This document shows, piece after piece, positions 1 through 4,757 of a stretch of DNA of 5,050 nucleotides. The notes beneath the pieces are model-generated. The model was given only the letters and a program-made list of their open reading frames with translations, was not told the origin of the DNA and made no database searches. This DNA comes from an uncultured Collinsella sp. (GTDB lineage Bacteria; Actinomycetota; Coriobacteriia; Coriobacteriales; Coriobacteriaceae), in NCBI GenBank assembly GCA_900556705.1, contig USPT01000078.1, positions 1-5,050 of the forward strand, given 5' to 3'. Position 1 is the first letter of the stretch, and each line of letters starts with the position of its first letter. The position numbers and the translations under genes were made by a program.

Positions 1-5
1 GCGGG

Positions 6-14
6 CTCCCCTCC
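6..14 (-). promoter_or_regulatory. Shine-Dalgarno site of the next gene, beyond the left edge
   Basis: On the minus strand GGAGGGGAG begins 5 nt after the TAG stop of the septum protein, and 5 nt remain before the window ends. This is a strong SD at the right distance for a start codon just outside the window. A further co-directional gene therefore probably follows in the same transcript. In related Coriobacteriia I would expect a small S1-domain RNA-binding protein here, but nothing in the window shows its identity. Confidence 0.6.
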
Positions 15-19
15 GGGCG

Positions 20-784
20 CTATTTGCCGTTGGACACGACCGTCTGGCCCTCGACGCCGTTAAATCCAAACAGCATGTCAAGCGTCCGGATGTACCATGG
101 CGCGTCCTTGCCGACTTCTTCGATCTCCTTGGCCACCTCGCTGGCCTTCTTGGCGTTCGACGACTTCTTTTCAGCCGACGACGAGTCCGAATCGCCGTCC
201 AGGCCCTGCACTTCAATCCTCTTCTCGCCGGGCATCACCAGGCCCAGGTCCTCGGATGCCGCGTCCTTGATACCCTCCTCCGAGAGCAGCTTGTCGACGC
301 TTTTTTGCAGCTCATCATTGTATTGCTGGCGAATCTCGACCTGCTTGGCCAAGATATCGCTCGAACGCTTTGCCACGTACAGGTCGCGCACGGGGAAATA
401 CAGGCTCACGAGCACCAGGGCAACGACGATGCCGATGAATAGCCCTCGCTGAGGACCGTGGGTAAAGTCGTAGATCGCCTTGACCACCGCGTTGTCGTTG
501 GCGTAGTGCATAAAGTCCGAGCCCGAAAGACGGTTCGAGGGCCTGCTCGACCTATCGTGCGTTTGAGCCGACGAGCGCTGAGCATGCGACGAACGTGCCG
601 GGCGCACTGGTCCATCTGTCGAAGTATTCACTTGAGCATTGGGGCGCGAGGTACTTGTCGGGCGCTGCATGGAGCGGTCGGCGCCGGCGTAGGCGGACCC
701 ACCGAGCTGCACCGTGCGCGCACGGCGAGGCAACGGCTCACGCGAACCGGCGGAATAGTACCTGTTGTCGTAAATCTGATCCAT
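20..784 (-). CDS. DivIC/FtsB-like septum formation initiator, single-pass membrane protein
   Basis: This 254-residue protein is probably a bitopic divisome component of the DivIC/FtsB family, which pairs with FtsL and bridges early and late division proteins. Residues 1-90 are polar and rich in Ser, Arg, Pro and Thr, so probably a disordered cytoplasmic tail. Residues about 114-133 (GLFIGIVVALVLVSLYF) form one membrane helix. Residues about 141-170 are heptad-like coiled coil, followed by the family-type stretch DLGLVMPGEKRI (179-190). A Ser/Lys/Asp/Glu-rich linker (196-226) leads to a C-terminal motif, APWYIRTLDMLFGF (228-241). The ATG at 784 was chosen because AAGG lies 5 nt upstream and an extended -10 promoter lies 45 nt upstream. 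The frame stays open further upstream but would cross the eno terminator. An internal ATG at 511 would remove the tail but has only a weak SD. Its position after eno matches the actinobacterial eno-divIC order. The family call is firm; which of DivIC or FtsB it replaces is not. Confidence 0.87.
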   Translation of the reverse strand: MDQIYDNRYYSAGSREPLPRRARTVQLGGSAYAGADRSMQRPTSTSRPNAQVNTSTDGPVRPARSSHAQRSSAQTHDRSSRPSNRLSGSDFMHYANDNAVVKAIYDFTHGPQRGLFIGIVVALVLVSLYFPVRDLYVAKRSSDILAKQVEIRQQYNDELQKSVDKLLSEEGIKDAASEDLGLVMPGEKRIEVQGLDGDSDSSSAEKKSSNAKKASEVAKEIEEVGKDAPWYIRTLDMLFGFNGVEGQTVVSNGK

Positions 785-827
785 GTGCGCCTTGTGCGGT
801 TGAGGTTTGTTTGCGCTAAGTCCTTTA

Positions 828-836
828 GTTATAGCA
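828..836 (-). promoter_or_regulatory. Extended -10 promoter for the septum-protein gene
   Basis: The minus strand reads TGCTATAAC, an extended -10 (TGn plus TATAAC, five of six to consensus). No convincing -35 lies 16-18 nt upstream, which extended -10 promoters can tolerate. The predicted start near 821 gives a leader of about 37 nt. It lies 40 nt downstream of the eno terminator, so the septum gene probably has its own promoter and does not rely on read-through from eno. Confidence 0.55.
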
Positions 837-875
837 CGAGCGCGCACACCGCCTTCGACAGCCTTTGCTCGACAT

Positions 876-907
876 AAAAAAGGCGCTGAGCCATATGGCC
901 CAGCGCC
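876..907 (-). terminator. Intrinsic terminator of eno
   Basis: Read on the minus strand, an 11-bp stem (GGCGCTGGGCC with GGCTCAGCGCC) closes an ATAT tetraloop and is followed at once by six T. One pair is G-U on this strand and would be A-C on the other, so the hairpin is built for minus-strand RNA. It starts 73 nt after the eno stop. The six A on its other side are not matched by a T-run for plus-strand termination, so it looks unidirectional. Confidence 0.93.
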
Positions 908-980
908 CACAGCGCTTTGCGGCGTCCAGCCAAGGCGGGGGCGGAACCGAGTCAGCCTCCCCCTCGCCAAATTCGCCTGT

Positions 981-2270
981 TTAGCGAATGTTGTAGAACG
1001 CGGCCTTGCCGGCGTAGCGCGCACTGCCCTCGAGCTCGTCCTCGATGCGGATGAGCTGGTTGTACTTGGCGATGCGATCGCTGCGGCACGGGGCGCCCGA
1101 CTTGATCTGGCCGGCGTTGACGCCCACGACCAGGTCGGCGATCGTGGAGTCCTCGGTCTCGCCGGAGCGGTGACTCACGATGCAGGCGTAGCCGGCCTCC
1201 TTGGCGGTCTCGATGGCCTCGAGCGACTCGGTGAGCGTACCGATCTGGTTGACCTTGACCAGGATCGCGTTGGCGGCACCAAGCTCGATGCCCTTCTTGA
1301 GGCGCTCGGTGTTGGTGACGAACAGGTCGTCGCCTACGAGCTGCACCTTATTGCCAATGCGGCGGGTAAGCTCGACCCAGCCGTCCCAGTCCTCCTCGGC
1401 CATGCCGTCCTCGATGGAGATGATGGGATAAGTGTCGACGAGCTTCTCCCAGTAATCGACCATCTGGGCGCTCGTGTACTCAACGCCCTCGCCCTTGAGC
1501 TCGTACATACCGGTCTCAGCGTTGTAGAACTCGGTCGAGGCCGGGTCCATGGCGTACATAAAGTCGACGCCGGGCTTAAAGCCAGCCTTCTCGACGGCCT
1601 TGGTGATGTACTCGAACGGCTCGGCATTGGTCTTAAGGTTGGGGGCAAAGCCGCCCTCGTCGCCCACGCCGCCGCCCAGGCCGGCCTCGTGCAGCACGCC
1701 CTTGAGGGTGTGGTAGACCTCGGCGCACCAACGCAGGCCCTCGGCAAAGCTCGGGGCGCCCACCGGCATGATCATGAACTCCTGGAAGTCGACGTTATTG
1801 TCGGCATGCACACCGCCGTTGAGGATGTTCATCATGGGCGTGGGCAGCAGGTGGGCATTGACGCCGCCCAGATACTGGTACAGCGACAGGCCCGCCGACT
1901 CGGCAGCGGCGCGGGCAACGGCCAGCGACACGCCCAGGATGGCGTTGGCACCGAGCTTGGTCTTGTTGGGGGTACCGTCCGCGGCAATCAGCGCGGCATC
2001 GACGGCGCGCTGATCGAAAGCGTCGAGGCCCACGACGGCGTTAGCGCACTCGTTGTTGACGTGCTCGACGGCCTGCGAAACGCCCTTGCCCAGGTAGCGG
2101 CCCTTGTCGCCATCGCGCAGCTCGCAGGCCTCAAAGGCGCCGGTCGAAGCACCCGAAGGCACCATCGCGCGGCCAAAGCTGCCGTCCTCGAGCACGACCT
2201 CGACCTCGACGGTGGGATTGCCGCGGCTGTCGAGCACCTCGCGACCGTAGACGTCCAAAATATCGCTCAT
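981..2270 (-). CDS. eno: Enolase (phosphopyruvate hydratase, EC 4.2.1.11)
   Basis: Enolase catalyses the reversible, Mg-dependent dehydration of 2-phosphoglycerate to phosphoenolpyruvate in cytoplasmic glycolysis. The 429-residue length is typical of bacterial enolases. The N-terminal capping domain carries the mobile loop SGAST (39-43). The barrel domain has H155 and E164 in the GGVHADNNVDFQEF stretch, the catalytic acid E205 in GDEGGFAP, metal ligands D242, E287 (IEDGM) and D314 (GDDLF), and the catalytic base K339 within the signature LVKVNQIGTLTES. SHRSGETED (H367, R368, S369) and K390 complete the active site, so no key residue is missing. The start at 2270 has GAGGGAG 5 nt upstream. The gene lies between the mazG terminator and its own terminator and is probably transcribed alone. 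The leader of about 90 nt and the repeats around the promoter suggest gene-specific control. Confidence 0.99.
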   Translation of the reverse strand: MSDILDVYGREVLDSRGNPTVEVEVVLEDGSFGRAMVPSGASTGAFEACELRDGDKGRYLGKGVSQAVEHVNNECANAVVGLDAFDQRAVDAALIAADGTPNKTKLGANAILGVSLAVARAAAESAGLSLYQYLGGVNAHLLPTPMMNILNGGVHADNNVDFQEFMIMPVGAPSFAEGLRWCAEVYHTLKGVLHEAGLGGGVGDEGGFAPNLKTNAEPFEYITKAVEKAGFKPGVDFMYAMDPASTEFYNAETGMYELKGEGVEYTSAQMVDYWEKLVDTYPIISIEDGMAEEDWDGWVELTRRIGNKVQLVGDDLFVTNTERLKKGIELGAANAILVKVNQIGTLTESLEAIETAKEAGYACIVSHRSGETEDSTIADLVVGVNAGQIKSGAPCRSDRIAKYNQLIRIEDELEGSARYAGKAAFYNIR

Positions 2271-2323
2271 GTTGTCTCCCTCTCACTTGGAAACGTAGTG
2301 GATGCAAGCGACCGGCTGACCGT

Positions 2324-2336
2324 GCACCGTCGGTGC
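2324..2336 (-). repeat. Short hairpin in the eno leader
   Basis: A 13-base perfect palindrome around one central base (minus strand GCACCGACGGTGC) sits in the predicted eno 5' leader, 54-66 nt before the start codon. As RNA it can form 5 bp with a 3-nt loop. There is no T-run after it, so it is not a terminator. It could stabilise the message or be an operator half; neither is shown. Confidence 0.4.
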
Positions 2337-2340
2337 GTCT

Positions 2341-2353
2341 CCGTAAGTTAGCC
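2341..2353 (-). repeat. Direct repeat copy B near the eno transcription start
   Basis: The minus strand reads GGCTAACTTACGG, matching copy A (2376-2388) at 12 of 13 bases, 35 bp away. If the -10 at 2370-2375 is correct, this copy lies roughly at +10 to +22, where a bound protein could block transcription. It carries one base change that breaks the CTAA-N-TTAG palindrome present in copy A. It is a candidate regulator site; the binding protein is unknown. Confidence 0.45.
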
Positions 2354-2369
2354 ATGTCGCACTTTTTTC

Positions 2370-2375
2370 ATTATG
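2370..2375 (-). promoter_or_regulatory. Candidate -10 element of the eno promoter
   Basis: The minus strand reads CATAAT, five of six to the consensus -10, directly after direct repeat copy A. No good -35 is visible at 16-18 nt; the bases there read TGTATC or similar. The predicted start near 2362 gives a leader of about 90 nt. The weak -35 with a repeat in the spacer would fit an activator-dependent promoter, but this is inference. Confidence 0.4.
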
Positions 2376-2388
2376 CCCTAAGTTAGCC
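2376..2388 (-). repeat. Direct repeat copy A in the eno promoter spacer
   Basis: The minus strand reads GGCTAACTTAGGG and contains the palindrome CTAA-C-TTAG. It abuts the candidate -10 on the upstream side and would occupy the spacer between -10 and -35. It matches copy B at 12 of 13 bases. The pair is the only obvious repeat between mazG and eno. Confidence 0.45.
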
Positions 2389-2409
2389 GAGGGATACACT
2401 TGATTTTCG

Positions 2410-2455
2410 AAAAATTTAGCGGGAACGATGAGGCGTGTCAGCCCGTCGTTCCCGC
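2410..2455 (-). terminator. Intrinsic terminator after mazG
   Basis: On the minus strand a perfect 10-bp stem (GCGGGAACGA with TCGTTCCCGC) encloses 17 nt and is followed by TAAATTTTT. The stem begins 5 nt after the mazG TAA stop. The U-tract is offset by four bases, so termination may be less complete than at the eno terminator. It separates the larC-yfcE-mazG unit from eno. Confidence 0.8.
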
Positions 2456-2459
2456 AGTC

Positions 2460-3320
2460 TTACTCCTCCGCCTTTGCGGCATCCCACAGGTCGTTGAGGC
2501 CGTGGGTCGAAAGCTCGGCAAGATCCACGTGAGCATCGGCCGCCATCTGCTCCATCGCGGCCCAGCGACGGCGGAACTTTGCCGTGCTGGCACGAAGGGC
2601 GCTCTCGGCGTCAATGCCCTCCTTGCGCGCGACGTTGACCAAGGCAAAGAGCAGGTCGCCAAACTCCATTTCGCGCTCGGGCGAGCCAGGGGCCTCGGCC
2701 TCAAACTCGGCACGCTCCTCGGCGACCTCGTCCCACACATCCTGGACCGTCTCCCACTCAAAGCCCACGGCAGCCGCCTTGCGCGACACCTTCTGGGCCT
2801 GCATCAGCGCCGGCAGATGCGTGGGCACGCCATCGAGCAGACCCTCGGGCGCGGTCTCGCCTGCTGCCACAGCCTTGTCCTTGGCGGCCTTCTCGGCAAG
2901 CTTGACCTCGTCCCAGATCTTGAGCACCTCGTCGGAGCTCTCGGCATCCGCATCGCCAAATACGTGTGGGTGGCGGCGAATGAGTTTGGCGTCGATATCG
3001 CGCGCCACGTCGGCCAGCGTAAACTCGCCGGCGTCCGCCGCGATCTGCGCATGCAGCACGACCTGCATGAGCACGTCACCCAGCTCCTCGCGCAGGTGAA
3101 CCGCGTCGTCCGCCTCGATGCAGTCGAGCGCCTCGTAGGCCTCCTCGATCATGTTCTTGCCAATGCTGCGGTGCGTCTGCTCGCGGTCCCACGGGCAGCC
3201 GTCGGGCTGACGCAAGCGCCAGACGGTCTGCACCAGATGTTGTAGCTCGGCCGACGCGTCGACCAGCGTGGACAAATCGCGCGAGCCCTCGGCATTTTGC
3301 TGAGCCATGTGCTGCGCCAT
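2460..3320 (-). CDS. mazG: MazG nucleoside triphosphate pyrophosphohydrolase
   Basis: MazG hydrolyses (d)NTPs to the monophosphate and pyrophosphate, cleaning non-canonical nucleotides from the pool; in E. coli it also affects ppGpp levels. The 286-residue protein has the tandem all-alpha layout. The first unit holds RLRQPDGCPWDREQTH (35-50), EEAYE (59-63) and EELGD (78-82), which supply the Mg-binding acidic residues, then RRHPHVF (115-121). The second unit holds KAAAVGFEW (181-189), the acidic helix EVAEERAEFE (198-207) and EFGDLLFALVNVARK (219-233). It is about 20 residues longer than the E. coli protein, mostly as a non-conserved N-terminal tail. The start at 3320 was chosen over the ATG at 3308 because GGAGGAGG lies 7 nt upstream. 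That SD lies in the yfcE coding end and only 2 nt separate the two genes, so translation is probably coupled. Mycobacteria also place mazG close to eno. Confidence 0.96.
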   Translation of the reverse strand: MAQHMAQQNAEGSRDLSTLVDASAELQHLVQTVWRLRQPDGCPWDREQTHRSIGKNMIEEAYEALDCIEADDAVHLREELGDVLMQVVLHAQIAADAGEFTLADVARDIDAKLIRRHPHVFGDADAESSDEVLKIWDEVKLAEKAAKDKAVAAGETAPEGLLDGVPTHLPALMQAQKVSRKAAAVGFEWETVQDVWDEVAEERAEFEAEAPGSPEREMEFGDLLFALVNVARKEGIDAESALRASTAKFRRRWAAMEQMAADAHVDLAELSTHGLNDLWDAAKAEE

Positions 3321-3322
3321 GG

Positions 3323-3871
3323 TTAGTCCTCCTCCAGGATCACGTGGCGGAACGCTCCGCCCTCGTAGATGCCGTAGCTATGCGTGCCGTCCTTGGGGAT
3401 GCTCACGCTGCCGGGGTTGAAGAGCCACAGGCCCGGGTGTGCGGCGCTTTCCTCGTTGACCTTGATGTGCGTATGGCCGTAGACGAGCGCGGAGCCCTCG
3501 GGCAGCGCGGGCGCGTGGTCGACGCTGTTGTGCATGCCGGCGCCAAAGACATGGCCGTGCGTCAGGAACAGCTCGCGGCCGGTCTCGTCGAACAGCGTGG
3601 CGTAGTCGGCCATGATGGGGAAGTCGAGCACCATCTGGTCGACCTCGGCGTCGCAGTTGCCGCGCACCGCGATGATGCGGTCGGCCAGGGCGTTGAGCAG
3701 CGGGATTACGCGCTTGGGGGCGTAATCGCGCGGCAGGTCGTTGCGCGGACCGTGGTAGAGCAGGTCGCCCAGCAGCACGATGCGGTCGGGGTTCTCGCGC
3801 TCGATGGCGGCGCACAGGCGCTCGGTCCAGTATGCCGAGCCGTGGATATCGGAAGCGATGAGGTATTTCAT
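3323..3871 (-). CDS. yfcE: YfcE-type metallophosphodiesterase
   Basis: This is a calcineurin-like two-metal phosphodiesterase of the YfcE/MJ0936 family, probably cytoplasmic. E. coli YfcE cleaves artificial phosphodiesters and its natural substrate is unclear, so none is assigned here. The 182-residue length matches the family (184 in E. coli). All motifs appear in order: SDIHGS with D8 and H10, GDLLYHG with D36, RGNCD with N72, THGH with H105 and H107, GHTH with H133 and H135, and NPGSVSIP (152-159). There is no signal peptide. The start at 3871 has AAAGGA 7 nt upstream. The gene lies 60 nt after larC and 2 nt before mazG, with no terminator between, which suggests one operon. The partnership with MazG hints at phosphoester or nucleotide housekeeping, but that is inference. 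Confidence 0.93.
   Translation of the reverse strand: MKYLIASDIHGSAYWTERLCAAIERENPDRIVLLGDLLYHGPRNDLPRDYAPKRVIPLLNALADRIIAVRGNCDAEVDQMVLDFPIMADYATLFDETGRELFLTHGHVFGAGMHNSVDHAPALPEGSALVYGHTHIKVNEESAAHPGLWLFNPGSVSIPKDGTHSYGIYEGGAFRHVILEED
3328..3335 (-). promoter_or_regulatory. mazG Shine-Dalgarno site inside the yfcE coding end
   Basis: GGAGGAGG on the minus strand encodes the last acidic residues of YfcE (Glu-Glu-Asp before TAA) and sits 7 nt before the mazG ATG at 3320. It decides the mazG start over the in-frame ATG 12 nt downstream and implies coupled translation of the two genes. Confidence 0.85.
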
Positions 3872-3931
3872 GGGGAGATCCTTTCGAATGGGGTTGATAT
3901 GGCTGGGCGCAGGATGTCGCCACCGGCCGCG

Positions 3932-4417
3932 TTACTCAAATCGCAGTGCCACGGCTTGCGCCGCCTGCATCACGCGCTGGAGCGGCACGTTGTGCTCACG
4001 GGCAAGGCGGGCGCAGTCCTCGTACTCGGGTGCCGCACGCTCACTGCCGTCGGGCAGGGTGGCCACCTTGACGGACACCTCGCCCCATGGCGTCGTTACG
4101 CGCTCAAAGCGGCGTGGCAGGCAAACGCGCTCCATAACCTGGCGACGGATACCATTGGTCGTGGTTTCCAAAAAGATGATCGTCTGCAGACGCTCGATAT
4201 CCTCGTGAGCACAGATTACCTGTAGCTGCCAGCTGGGGCGGCCTTTCTTGCAATAGAGGGGCAGCCAATGCACCTCGCGCGCACCCGCCTCGCGCAGGCG
4301 GTCGGCAGCGTAGGCGAGCACCTCGGGCGACGCGTCGTCGATGTCGCATTCCAGCTTGACGATGGTTTCGGGTGCATCGGTCTCGCGGGACAGTGGGGAT
4401 GTGCTATCGCATTGCAT
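3932..4417 (-). CDS. larC: Stand-alone LarC C-terminal (LarC2-like) nickel-insertion domain protein
   Basis: LarC is the CTP-dependent nickel insertase that completes the nickel-pincer nucleotide cofactor of lactate racemase and related enzymes. The 161-residue protein matches only its C-terminal half, LarC2 (formerly part of DUF111), the part known to bind CTP. Visible motifs are LECDIDDASPEVL (22-34), LYCKKGRPSWQL (54-65), FLETTTNGIRR (82-92) and APEYEDCARLA (129-139). No N-terminal LarC1 (about 270 residues in full-length LarC) lies upstream: the preceding 340 bp are non-coding and the next gene runs the other way. The ATG at 4417 has GGAAAGGA upstream at a rather long 10-nt spacing; an ATG at 4456 has no SD. 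In lactobacilli larC1 and larC2 are joined by a programmed frameshift, but nothing in the window resembles that. The domain call is firm. Whether it works with a distant LarC1 or has another job is unknown. Confidence 0.82.
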   Translation of the reverse strand: MQCDSTSPLSRETDAPETIVKLECDIDDASPEVLAYAADRLREAGAREVHWLPLYCKKGRPSWQLQVICAHEDIERLQTIIFLETTTNGIRRQVMERVCLPRRFERVTTPWGEVSVKVATLPDGSERAAPEYEDCARLAREHNVPLQRVMQAAQAVALRFE

Positions 4418-4460
4418 ACGGTCCGGATCCTTTCCGCGCGGGCTCGTTTTGTTCATCCAA

Positions 4461-4469
4461 ACGCTAGCA
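4461..4469 (-). promoter_or_regulatory. Possible extended -10 promoter for the larC-yfcE-mazG unit
   Basis: The minus strand reads TGCTAGCGT, which fits TGnTAnnnT but keeps only three -10 consensus bases. No -35 is evident. The predicted start near 4454 would give a leader of about 37 nt, like that of the septum gene. It is the best candidate in the right place, but weak. Confidence 0.33.
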
Positions 4470-4562
4470 CATCGCGGGCGGCGCAGGGGCGGCGTCATGG
4501 GATAGGTGCGACTTTTGCTGGGCGCAAGTGCTGGCGCGCTCCAACGACGGCCCGCTCCACTC

Positions 4563-4627
4563 AAACGTGTACGTCAGCCTCCAAACATGTCATTTTTTGC
4601 AGCTTTTGGAGGCTGATGTACATGTTT
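4563..4627 (+). repeat. Long inverted repeat, 23-bp arms with a 19-nt loop
   Basis: The left arm (4563-4585) and right arm (4605-4627) are complementary at 21 of 23 positions, with core GTCAGCCTCCAAA facing TTTGGAGGCTGAT. In plus-strand RNA both exceptions are G-U pairs, giving an unbroken 23-bp stem; in minus-strand RNA they are A-C mismatches. The loop (4586-4604) contains a run of six T. No long T-run follows either arm, and the element lies between divergent promoters, so a terminator is unlikely. It could be a dispersed palindromic repeat, a small structured RNA, a leader element or an operator. I favour a dispersed repeat or structured RNA, from the wobble asymmetry and position. Confidence 0.85.
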
Positions 4628-4719
4628 TGAAAGCGCAAGCGAGGCCGCACCACGCGCCGCGCAGCCTTTCCAATCGATTTCGAGCTCCGGCATGCCCGGC
4701 GTGTTGAAAGCTGCACCAT

Positions 4720-4725
4720 TACAAT
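4720..4725 (+). promoter_or_regulatory. Candidate -10 element of the PHP gene
   Basis: TACAAT matches the -10 consensus at five of six bases and would start transcription near 4732, giving a leader of about 26 nt. TTGAAA at 4704-4709 resembles a -35 but is only 10 nt away, too close to pair with it. The assignment rests on the -10 alone. Confidence 0.38.
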
Positions 4726-4757
4726 GGAGCGGATTCGCCAAATGCAAAGGAGTCGCC

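Larger units (their letters stand above)
4418..4757. other. Divergent intergenic region, 340 bp
   Basis: This gap separates the minus-strand larC unit from the plus-strand PHP gene. It holds a weak extended -10 for larC, the long inverted repeat at 4563-4627 and a candidate -10 plus SD for the PHP gene. I found no credible protein-coding frame; the open frames are tiny or antisense to neighbours. The stretches 4470-4560 and 4630-4700 are GC-rich and show nothing else I can name. Confidence 0.7.

Noticed and set aside
785..1024. N-terminal extension of the septum protein by 80 codons
   Set aside because: The frame is open, but it would run from inside eno through the eno terminator and the divIC promoter, and lacks an SD.
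807..2351. A 514-codon open frame on the plus strand across the eno gene
   Set aside because: It is antisense to a complete, fully conserved enolase. GC-rich genes with strong third-position bias leave long antisense frames open. Its translation is low-complexity, rich in Leu, Val, Gly and Ala, with no motif and no SD.
2400..3245. Long plus-strand open frame opposite mazG
   Set aside because: Antisense shadow of a gene with clear MazG motifs; its start falls inside the mazG terminator region and no SD is present.
3344..4225. Long plus-strand open frame opposite yfcE and larC
   Set aside because: It spans two real minus-strand genes and their gap, and its translation shows no recognisable family.
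4418..4564. Upstream extension of the LarC2 protein by 49 codons
   Set aside because: The added residues do not resemble LarC, no ATG there has an SD, and the GGAAAGGA site points to the ATG at 4417.
4587..4616. Nine-codon Phe-rich frame (MSFFAAFGG) in the inverted repeat, resembling an attenuator leader peptide
   Set aside because: There is no SD before its ATG, no his or phe codon run matching a downstream pathway, and no terminator alternative. Its length is expected by chance.
4563..4627. Bidirectional terminator
   Set aside because: Both flanking genes diverge from this point, and neither side of the hairpin carries more than four consecutive U in the corresponding RNA, with those lying largely inside the stem.
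4704..4709. TTGAAA as a -35 element for the PHP gene
   Set aside because: The nearest good -10 (TACAAT) is only 10 nt downstream, far below the 16-18 nt needed, and no -10 lies at the correct distance.
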